Part shown: piece after piece, positions 1 through 5,269 of the stretch
How the letters are laid out: each line of letters opens with the position of its first letter
Position numbering within the stretch: the first letter of the stretch is position 1
From: Cytophagaceae bacterium
Lineage (GTDB): Bacteria > Bacteroidota > Bacteroidia > Cytophagales > Spirosomataceae
DNA length: 23,346 nucleotides
Assembly: GCA_027485075.1 (NCBI GenBank)
Contig: JAIXRT010000002.1
Span: 1 to 23,346 of the forward strand
Reading direction: 5' to 3'
Notes under the pieces: model-generated
What the model was told of the DNA's origin: nothing
Database searches by the model: none
Seen by the model: the letters and a program-made list of their open reading frames with translations, nothing else
Program-made: the position numbers and the translations under genes

Positions 1-451
1 AGGCATCTACATGGGCTGCCGTGGTGGGGCTAATCCGGTTGAAGGGGTTAGCACTTGGCGCGACGAGTGGAAAATCCAATTGGTTTAACAGGTTGATCGC
101 CGCGGGGTGATTGGGGATACGAATGGCCACGTTTTCTTGATTAGGCGTCACGGCATGGCTCACCGATTGATTTTTAGGCAGAATCAAGGTTAGGGGTCCT
201 GGCCAAAATTGTTTGGCTAGGAGATCCGCTTTTTCTGGAAAGCGTTTGACGAGTGCACGCGCTTGGCTGATCGAGGCCACATGCACAATCAGCGGATTGG
301 TGGTTGGCCTTTGTTTGGTCGTGAATATATTCGCTACCGCTTTGGAGTTGAATACATTCGCGGCAAGACCATACACCGTTTCGGTGGGTAGGCCGATGAG
401 CTCTCCTTGGTTGAGGCGCTCGCGAATGAGTGATATATCGGTTGTAATCAT
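1..451 (-). CDS. tsaC: L-threonylcarbamoyladenylate synthase (TsaC/Sua5/YrdC family), C-terminus cut by window edge
   Basis: Makes threonylcarbamoyl-AMP from threonine, bicarbonate and ATP, the first step of the universal tRNA t6A37 modification, in the cytoplasm. Translating the minus strand from the ATG at 451 gives 150 codons without a stop to the window edge. Family marks: LPTETVYGLAAN (residues 21-32), the KxR element K46-Q-R48, PGPLTLIL (84-91), RIPNHP (111-116) and the SxN element S133-A-N135. The remaining C-terminus lies outside, so the short TsaC form and the longer Sua5 form with an extra domain cannot be told apart. It starts 6 bp after the stop of the DUF6671 gene and is the last visible gene of the sbtA operon. 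Family call is secure. Confidence 0.93.
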   Translation of the reverse strand, partial: MITTDISLIRERLNQGELIGLPTETVYGLAANVFNSKAVANIFTTKQRPTTNPLIVHVASISQARALVKRFPEKADLLAKQFWPGPLTLILPKNQSVSHAVTPNQENVAIRIPNHPAAINLLNQLDFPLVAPSANPFNRISPTTAAHVDA

Positions 452-457
452 ATGGAA

Positions 458-1309
458 TTAAGGGTTACAAAAATCACAATACATGGGGTCTTCTTTTTCC
501 ATGGCGTGACCAGGGGAACGGTGTTCGGTATATGTACATGCTTGGCACCCATAAATATCTGCTTTTACGGTGCGCGTAGGTTTGCCACATAGGCTACAGG
601 GTAGACCGCGCTCTTTTTCCTTGAGCGAAAAACCAGGAGTTTGACACGTGGGACAGGTGGATTTTATTTGCTGGATTAAGGAAGCAGTCATCCCATCGAT
701 TACACCCATGCGCGTGGCATTATGCATGGCTCGCATATCGGTTTCTACCGTACATTGGCCAAAACGACGTAAGAAATACTCCACTGTTTGATGCAGCACT
801 TGTTTGTCATGAATACCTTTGACACAATCAGCCGCATCATCTGTCTGTTTCTTAACAATCAACCCGTGCGAAGGGAATTTGGCTTGGTCTAAAAAATCCG
901 TTAACATATCGATGGAAGTCAACGAGATTTGGCGGTAATTTGTTTTGGTCTCCAGTTTTCGGACCAAAAATTCCCAGTTATTCTTCTTATCGACGAGCAG
1001 CAAAAATTCTTCGTGCGCAGGGATAAATGGGATACTAGGGTGTGGGCCAAACGAACCTTCTGATGCGATAGCTAAATCTACTGAGGTCAAATCCATGGCT
1101 AGGTGACATTTCTTTCGTGCCGTTTCAAGTGGACTATCCGTTCGGTCTACCTCGCCAGAAAATGTCCCGAGCAGATCCGTGTCTAGCTGGTCCGTCACGA
1201 AACAATATAAGCCCAAGTCCTTCGTCAAGTGTGGCGCGATTACATTTTCTTTGCCGTGCTTGGTGGCAATAACGATTTTTCTCCCCGAAAAATGGGTTAA
1301 ACTATCCAT
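458..1309 (-). CDS. DUF6671 family protein with C-terminal zinc ribbons
   Basis: Function unknown. I recognise the DUF6671 pattern from its N-terminal part: a FSGRKIVIATKHGKENVIAP-type opening, then SEGSFGPHPSIPFIP in the middle. The C-terminus holds four CxxC pairs (about C219/C222, C238/C241, C255/C258 and C278/C281 of 283 residues), typical of two zinc ribbons. The frame is open to 1339, but the ATG at 1309 is preferred: it overlaps the end of sbtA by 8 bp, a usual arrangement for coupled translation, and it starts just before the conserved region. No signal peptide or membrane segment, so cytoplasmic. It sits between a bicarbonate permease and the bicarbonate-using TsaC, which hints at a related role but proves nothing. 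Confidence 0.85.
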   Translation of the reverse strand: MDSLTHFSGRKIVIATKHGKENVIAPHLTKDLGLYCFVTDQLDTDLLGTFSGEVDRTDSPLETARKKCHLAMDLTSVDLAIASEGSFGPHPSIPFIPAHEEFLLLVDKKNNWEFLVRKLETKTNYRQISLTSIDMLTDFLDQAKFPSHGLIVKKQTDDAADCVKGIHDKQVLHQTVEYFLRRFGQCTVETDMRAMHNATRMGVIDGMTASLIQQIKSTCPTCQTPGFSLKEKERGLPCSLCGKPTRTVKADIYGCQACTYTEHRSPGHAMEKEDPMYCDFCNP

Positions 1310-2273
1310 GTATGATCTGAAGAAACAATGGCATTCCAATGGTAATGTTGAAAGGGAAAGTTACCCCTAATGCCATGGGAATAAATAAACCTGGATCCGC
1401 TTTGGGGGCAACCAAACGCATGGCGGCAGGTACCGCAATGTAGGATGCACTGGCTGCCAACACGGCAAAAATGAGCCGATTAGCTTCATTCATGGTAACA
1501 AACTGACTAAAATAGGCGGTTGATATCCCGTTGATTAGCGGGATCAAAATAGCAAAGCCAATTAAGAAAGCGCCTTGTTTTCTAAACGCTTTGAAGCGAC
1601 TGGCAGCCACCATCCCCATATCCAATAAATAGATGGCTAAAAAGCCTTTAAAGATATCGGAGGTAAAGTGCTTAATGCCAACGGATTGATTCGAGTCGGA
1701 TATAAATCCAATGAGTAAGCTACCGAAAATCATCAAAACACTTCCGTTGGTTAAGGAGTGTTTAAATGCCGACTTCCAAGGTGCTTTGGGCGCGGGTAAT
1801 TGCGAGGTAGCCGGAAATAAATTCATTAAAATAACGCCCATGATGATCGCCGGAAATTCCATCGAGGCCATGACGGCTACCATTTCACCGCCTTCCTTCA
1901 TGTTGTTCATCTCTAAAAAAGCGACGGCAGTTACGAAAGTAACCGCGCTTACTGAACCATAGGAGGAAGCAATCGCCCCGGCGTCGTAGGAGTTTAATTT
2001 GACTTTTAATATAAAGAAAGAGTAGATCGGAATCAGGGTGGCTAATAAAAATCCAAATAACAATTGAAGGATCACTTCTTGGGTGATACCGGTCACGGCC
2101 AGTTCCGAACCACCATTAAACCCAATCGCAAAGAGTAAATACAACGCGATGAAACCCTTAGAAGCTGAAGGAATTTCTAAATCACTTTTGACAAGTTTGT
2201 CCACGACACCCAAGAGAAAAAATAGGAGCGTTGGGTTTTTTAAATTGAATATTAAGAGTTCAAAATTAGACAT
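1302..2273 (-). CDS. sbtA: SbtA-type sodium-dependent bicarbonate permease
   Basis: Inner-membrane permease of the SbtA family (formerly DUF897), which in cyanobacteria imports bicarbonate with sodium. The 323 residues are almost entirely hydrophobic, about ten helices in two halves. Family-like stretches are the N-terminal LKNPTLLFFLLG, the AIGFNGGSEL turn, YGSVSAVTFVTAVAFLE with the small-residue and serine-rich first-half site, MEFPAIIMG, and the second-half AASASYIAVPAAMRL. The usual cyanobacterial partner SbtB (a PII-like protein) is not nearby. A 55-aa membrane protein precedes it by 9 bp, and DUF6671 and tsaC follow in tight succession. A LysR gene is divergent upstream, as for carbon-uptake genes controlled by CmpR/CcmR-type regulators. 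Substrate is taken from family knowledge; related anions cannot be excluded. Confidence 0.88.
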   Translation of the reverse strand: MSNFELLIFNLKNPTLLFFLLGVVDKLVKSDLEIPSASKGFIALYLLFAIGFNGGSELAVTGITQEVILQLLFGFLLATLIPIYSFFILKVKLNSYDAGAIASSYGSVSAVTFVTAVAFLEMNNMKEGGEMVAVMASMEFPAIIMGVILMNLFPATSQLPAPKAPWKSAFKHSLTNGSVLMIFGSLLIGFISDSNQSVGIKHFTSDIFKGFLAIYLLDMGMVAASRFKAFRKQGAFLIGFAILIPLINGISTAYFSQFVTMNEANRLIFAVLAASASYIAVPAAMRLVAPKADPGLFIPMALGVTFPFNITIGMPLFLQIIHG

Positions 2274-2282
2274 AGGGCGATT

Positions 2283-2450
2283 TTATTGATGCTGCTGAGA
2301 TAAGCGCAATAAATTCAAAGTAAGTAAAATAAGGATACTAACAATTAACTTATCCATTACTGGATCTTGTGTCGTAAAGGTGATACATAGTCCGGCGATG
2401 ATGCCTAAAACATGAAGAATAATAAAAAGACTACGGTAAGCTGTTTTCAT
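2283..2450 (-). CDS. small two-helix membrane protein
   Basis: Not a family I recognise. Starting at the ATG at 2450 gives 55 residues: a short basic N-terminus (MKTAYRS), a first hydrophobic helix (about residues 8-25), a short polar turn (TTQDPVMDK) and a second helix (about 34-48), ending in LSQQHQ. The frame is open upstream to 2522, but the added 24 residues reach into the promoter region of the divergent LysR gene, so the shorter start is preferred. It is the first gene of the sbtA operon, 9 bp ahead of the permease. Its size and position would suit a permease accessory or stability subunit (inference only). Confidence 0.6.
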   Translation of the reverse strand: MKTAYRSLFIILHVLGIIAGLCITFTTQDPVMDKLIVSILILLTLNLLRLSQQHQ

Positions 2451-2533
2451 GTGAAAAAATTTAATTACAAAGAAACGCCCGACAATTAGATAATTTTTAT
2501 TTAAGTTTATAATGAAATACATTAGACCCGCTT
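2451..2533. promoter_or_regulatory. divergent promoter region with LysR-type dyad (2510-2524)
   Basis: The 83-bp gap separates the sbtA operon (minus) from the LysR gene (plus), the usual place for an autoregulated LysR operator. A perfect 5-bp inverted repeat, TAATG-N5-CATTA, lies at 2510-2524, nine bases before the LysR start. It resembles the short dyads bound by LysR-type regulators. I see no clean TAnnTTTG box here. In such AT-rich DNA the dyad could be chance. Confidence 0.4.
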
Positions 2534-3445
2534 ATGAATTATACACTGAATCAATTGCAAATTTATTTAAAGGTTGTTCAGACAATGAGCATTACCAAGG
2601 CCGCCGAGGAGTTAAATTTAACCCAGCCGGCAGTATCCATTCAGATAAAAAACTTTCAAGCTCAATTTGAGATTCCCTTGATTGAAATCATTGGTAAAAA
2701 AATATATGTGACTGAATTTGGCTTAGAAATTGCCAAATCAGCAGAGGGAATTATCGATCAAGTATATGCCATCAATTATAAAACGATGGCTTTTAAGGAC
2801 CAATTATTGGGTCGCTTAAAAATATCGATTGTGTCTACAGGAAAGTATGTGATGCCTTATTTTCTAACTGATTTTTTGAAGACAAATCCGGGCGTCGAGA
2901 TCAGTATCGATGTGACAAATCGGGAGAAAGTTTTCCAAAGTTTAGAGAACAATGAAGTAGATTTTAGTCTCATCTCCACGGATATTAATAGTCCAAGTTT
3001 TGAATATATTGACATTCTGGAAAATGAATTATATCTAGTTGGCAACCCCCAAACAGCCAAGTTAAACCCAAATTTTGCCTTTAAGGAGTTTAATCAAGAG
3101 CTCCCCTTAATCTTTCGAGAGAATGGATCTGGAACGCGAAAAGTAATGGAAAACTATTTGAAAAAACAGGGAATTCATGCGCTGAAAAAATTGGAGTTGA
3201 TGTCCAATGAGGCAGTAAAGCAGGCAGTAATGGCGGGACTTGGGTATTCGATTATGCCGATGATTGGCATAAAAAACGAATTGAAAAATGGCCAATTATC
3301 CATTATTAAGCGCAGTGGATTACCGATTAGTACGACGTGGAAATTGATCTGGCACAAGGAGAAAAGTCCATCCCCTGTTGCGAAAGCTTTCATGAACTAT
3401 GTCATTGAAAACAAAGAGCAGATTAAGCAGAAACACTTTGAATAA
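2534..3445 (+). CDS. LysR-family transcriptional regulator, CbbR/CysB-like
   Basis: DNA-binding regulator of 303 residues, the normal length for the family. The winged helix-turn-helix is at the N-terminus (SITKAAEELNLTQPAVSIQIK, about residues 19-39), followed by a linker helix and a substrate-binding-like effector domain from about residue 92 (GRLKISIVSTGKYVMPYFL) to 295. The effector domain resembles CbbR and CmpR-type sensors of carbon status more than amino-acid sensors, but this is a reading by eye. It is transcribed away from the sbtA operon across an 83-bp gap, so control of sbtA and of itself is the obvious proposal. The start is fixed by the family-typical opening MNYTLNQLQIYLKVV. 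Confidence 0.9.
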   Translation: MNYTLNQLQIYLKVVQTMSITKAAEELNLTQPAVSIQIKNFQAQFEIPLIEIIGKKIYVTEFGLEIAKSAEGIIDQVYAINYKTMAFKDQLLGRLKISIVSTGKYVMPYFLTDFLKTNPGVEISIDVTNREKVFQSLENNEVDFSLISTDINSPSFEYIDILENELYLVGNPQTAKLNPNFAFKEFNQELPLIFRENGSGTRKVMENYLKKQGIHALKKLELMSNEAVKQAVMAGLGYSIMPMIGIKNELKNGQLSIIKRSGLPISTTWKLIWHKEKSPSPVAKAFMNYVIENKEQIKQKHFE

Positions 3446-3476
3446 ATAAAGCCAAACAAATCTGCTCGGCTTTATT
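3445..3476 (+). terminator. possible terminator after the LysR gene
   Basis: A 9-bp perfect inverted repeat, AATAAAGCC (3445-3453) and GGCTTTATT (3468-3476), with a 14-nt loop, begins at the last base of the LysR stop codon. The stem is AT-rich, the loop is long, and the run of T (CCCCTTTTT) starts about 8 nt downstream, so termination is plausible but not strong. Confidence 0.4.
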
Positions 3477-3560
3477 GACACCCCTTTTTCATTAATTAAA
3501 TATTCAACTGAAATCGCACAGTCAAATGTCTATGCTACAAACTTAAACGGCGGAATTGAT

Positions 3561-3604
3561 TAAAAAAAATTAATTTCATTATGGTTTTTATAAAAAAAAT
3601 TAAT
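3561..3604. repeat. 14-bp direct repeat, 30-bp period, between convergent genes
   Basis: TAAAAAAAATTAAT occurs at 3561-3574 and again at 3591-3604, exactly 30 bp apart, in the 163-bp gap between the LysR gene and the convergent Rieske gene. On the minus strand both copies give long T runs just after the Rieske stop, so they may act in its 3' end. No GC-rich stem accompanies them. Confidence 0.5.
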
Positions 3605-3608
3605 GCGA

Positions 3609-4043
3609 TTAGTTTTTTAAGCGAAGGGTTGAGCCTGTTATTTCAACATCAAATTTGGTGAGCCCTACCGTTGCCGGTCCTTGAACTAAGGCACCCGTTC
3701 CGCTAAATGTGGATCCATGTGCGGCACATAAAAATGACGATGTCGAATTCTTATATTCTACGGTTGCCCCTGCGTGTGGACATGCGGATGAAACAGCTAA
3801 GAAATTCGCGGGTGCATTTCCGGCAGCTTTGCGAATGACAATGAATCCACTTCTGGCTACAAAATCATTAACAGCTTTTAATTCAGTATCCAAATTAATG
3901 GAGAAACCGGTACTTGGCGTATTCGGTTTATTCACAGCACTTGGAGCGCCGTTCTCCTCTTTTGAGCAGGCGCTCGCTAGGCAGGCGACGCAGGCAACAG
4001 AGAAACTTCCTGTTAATGTGGTTAAAAACTCGTTTCTTTTCAT
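3609..4043 (-). CDS. Rieske [2Fe-2S] domain lipoprotein
   Basis: Small exported electron-transfer protein of 144 residues. The N-terminus has a hydrophobic signal segment ending in a probable lipobox (ASAC, Cys26), then a Ser/Pro/Asn-rich linker. The Rieske domain fills residues about 48-144 and carries both cluster motifs: C88-P-H90 and C106-A-A-H109, one Cys and one His each, with GSTFSGTGALVQGPAT following as in bc1/b6f-type Rieske folds. This is a lone soluble-domain Rieske, without an adjacent cytochrome b or oxygenase subunit, so its redox partner is unknown. It is divergent from the dehydratase gene over a 118-bp gap. Confidence 0.9.
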   Translation of the reverse strand: MKRNEFLTTLTGSFSVACVACLASACSKEENGAPSAVNKPNTPSTGFSINLDTELKAVNDFVARSGFIVIRKAAGNAPANFLAVSSACPHAGATVEYKNSTSSFLCAAHGSTFSGTGALVQGPATVGLTKFDVEITGSTLRLKN

Positions 4044-4113
4044 AAGAACATGTGTAGATTTTTCAAGGCCTTAACTAAGAAGAAACCGTTTTGTTTATAG
4101 GATACATAAATAA

Positions 4114-4140
4114 GGCGTAAAACAAAATAGCAGCTACGCC
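4114..4140. promoter_or_regulatory. inverted repeat upstream of the pterin dehydratase gene
   Basis: GGCGTA (4114-4119) and TACGCC (4135-4140) form a perfect 6-bp inverted repeat with a 15-nt spacer, 21 bp before the ATG at 4162 and in the gap shared with the divergent Rieske gene. It could be an operator or a weak leader hairpin. No T run follows, so it is not a terminator. Confidence 0.3.
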
Positions 4141-4161
4141 GTTTCACATTAAACATATCGT

Positions 4162-4407
4162 ATGAGCAACTGGACAGAATCGGCGAAAAGCCTAGAAAAG
4201 ACATTCAAATTTGAGACCTTTGAAGCGGCCATGTTGTTTATGCAGCAAGCCGCCATCAAAATCTCAGAACTAGATCACCATCCTACCTGGACAAATACCT
4301 ATAATCGAATTCATGTGGTGTTACAAACGCATGATGCAGGGAATTCGGTAACGCAAAAAGACAGAGATCTTGCGCACTTTTTAGATTCGCTTTATCTGAC
4401 TCTTTAA
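4162..4407 (+). CDS. phhB: 4a-hydroxytetrahydrobiopterin dehydratase (pterin carbinolamine dehydratase)
   Basis: Regenerates pterin cofactor after aromatic amino acid hydroxylation by dehydrating 4a-hydroxytetrahydrobiopterin; it may also act in molybdopterin or folate side reactions. The 81 residues are slightly short of the usual 90-110 but contain the whole core: the FETFEAAMLFMQQAA helix, then SELDHHPTWTNTYNRIHVVLQTHDAG with the three active-site histidines (H39, H40, H57) and the family's closing helix (KDRDLAHFLDSL). No hydroxylase gene is nearby. It ends 3 bp before the stop of the convergent lactamase gene. Confidence 0.92.
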   Translation: MSNWTESAKSLEKTFKFETFEAAMLFMQQAAIKISELDHHPTWTNTYNRIHVVLQTHDAGNSVTQKDRDLAHFLDSLYLTL

Positions 4408-4410
4408 CCT

Positions 4411-5121
4411 TTATTTTTCGAATAATTTGTGCGTGTTGGCTAACAGACGGGAATCGCCGGCTGCGCCATGTCCGGGTACGACATGTTTCACATCCGGGAA
4501 ATTAGCTTGTACTTGTTTCACTGTTGCTGACCAGGCTTGCACATTTGCATCTCCCAAGTAGCCCTTGGAAGCATTTAATTCTTTGATTAAACATCCGCCA
4601 AATAACACCTGTTCGCTTGGAAAATAGGCCACCACATTGTCTCGGGTATGACCTTCTCCAAAGAACTTAACCAGCACGTGTTGTGTTCCTACCCGCAAAG
4701 TCGTCGACCCTTTAAATCCTTGCTGCGGTTCGATTAGTTGGTTTGCTTTGGTCAATTCTATTGTTTTTTCATGCGCAATCGAGGGTATTCCTGCTGTATG
4801 AAATGCCAACAGCCCGCCCAAACAGTCGTTATGAAAGTGGGTAGGTATAACAGCGACGATTTTGCAATGCAAGGAATCCTGCACGAGGTGAATTAGTTTT
4901 TGGGCACTTTGGTCATCTGTAGGCGTATCGAAAACAAGCGCTTCTTGTCCATTGCGCACAACCAGTCCATTACAAGGAACACGTCCGAAATCATTCGTTT
5001 GTAAATAGGAGGTATGTATAAACGTGTTTTGCGTCAGCTGGCTTAACGTCACATCTTGTGCATATATGCTAGGCATGATGCCAAATACCAAAAACAAAAG
5101 CTTCTTCATGCGTTGATTCAT
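4411..5121 (-). CDS. subclass B1 metallo-beta-lactamase-like protein
   Basis: Periplasmic zinc hydrolase of the metallo-beta-lactamase fold, close to the CcrA/BlaB type by eye. With the start at 5121 (236 residues) there is a signal peptide (MKKLLFLVFGIMPSIYAQ after four residues), and all B1 zinc ligands are present: H95-F-H97-N-D99, H158 in GEGHTRDN, C177 in GGCLIKE and H218 in VPGHG. The Lys after C177 (BBL Lys224) is kept. The usual Asn233 position appears to be Tyr. A GAGG sequence precedes 5121, whereas a TACTTTTG promoter box at 5130-5137 would favour the inner ATG at 5109 (232 residues). Activity on beta-lactams is expected from the ligand set but not shown. It is divergent from the TonB receptor gene. 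Confidence 0.88.
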   Translation of the reverse strand: MNQRMKKLLFLVFGIMPSIYAQDVTLSQLTQNTFIHTSYLQTNDFGRVPCNGLVVRNGQEALVFDTPTDDQSAQKLIHLVQDSLHCKIVAVIPTHFHNDCLGGLLAFHTAGIPSIAHEKTIELTKANQLIEPQQGFKGSTTLRVGTQHVLVKFFGEGHTRDNVVAYFPSEQVLFGGCLIKELNASKGYLGDANVQAWSATVKQVQANFPDVKHVVPGHGAAGDSRLLANTHKLFEK

Positions 5122-5129
5122 CGGATCCT

Positions 5130-5161
5130 CAAAAGTACGGCTTTCCATCTACGTGGTTAAA
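5130..5161 (-). promoter_or_regulatory. Bacteroidota-type promoter for the metallo-beta-lactamase gene
   Basis: Read on the minus strand, TTTA (5158-5161), 20 nt, then TACTTTTG (5130-5137) fits the Bacteroidota TTTG/TAnnTTTG promoter with one mismatch in the -33 element. Transcription would begin near 5125, leaving a leader of about 16 nt to the ATG at 5109 or about 4 nt to the one at 5121. Confidence 0.55.
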
Positions 5162-5181
5162 AAGTGGACTTAAAAATTCTT

Positions 5182-5200
5182 ATTTAAAATAATTCTAAAT
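5182..5200. promoter_or_regulatory. palindromic operator, copy 1 (Fur-like)
   Basis: ATTTAAAATAATTCTAAAT is a 19-bp palindrome around a single centre base, with one mismatched pair. It lies upstream of the receptor's -33 element and between the two divergent genes, so it may serve both. The shape, A+T-rich with TTTARAAT half sites, resembles Fur-type boxes in front of iron-uptake receptors (inference from family and context). Confidence 0.65.
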
Positions 5201-5203
5201 AGA

Positions 5204-5235
5204 GTTGCACATCTCGATATGCCTCCCTACATTTG
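5204..5235 (+). promoter_or_regulatory. Bacteroidota-type promoter for the TonB receptor gene
   Basis: GTTG (5204-5207), 20 nt, TACATTTG (5228-5235): an exact -7 box TAnnTTTG and a one-mismatch -33 box at standard spacing. The predicted start of transcription, near 5240, lies immediately before operator copy 2. It also lies downstream of the ATG at 5219, which argues against that ATG as the start of the receptor. Confidence 0.65.
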
Positions 5236-5241
5236 TGCTCT

Positions 5242-5260
5242 ATTTAAAATTAGTCTAAAT
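5242..5260. promoter_or_regulatory. palindromic operator, copy 2 (Fur-like)
   Basis: ATTTAAAATTAGTCTAAAT matches copy 1 at 17 of 19 positions and begins exactly 60 bp after it. It covers the first transcribed bases of the receptor gene, a position where a bound repressor would block the polymerase. It ends 9 bp before the GTG start at 5270. Confidence 0.65.
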
Positions 5261-5269
5261 AAGTTTTGT

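Noticed and set aside
213..461. Plus-strand open frame opposite tsaC
   Set aside because: The minus strand encodes unmistakable TsaC/Sua5 motifs; the plus frame has no recognisable domain and is a shadow.
3709..4074. 121-codon plus-strand open frame opposite the Rieske gene
   Set aside because: The minus strand carries both Rieske cluster motifs and a lipoprotein signal; the plus frame shows no domain and has no promoter or ribosome site.
5219..5269. In-frame ATG at 5219 as start of the TonB receptor
   Set aside because: It would put 17 non-signal residues ahead of a good signal peptide, lies upstream of the -7 box TACATTTG, and would make operator copy 2 coding. The GTG at 5270 fits all the evidence better.
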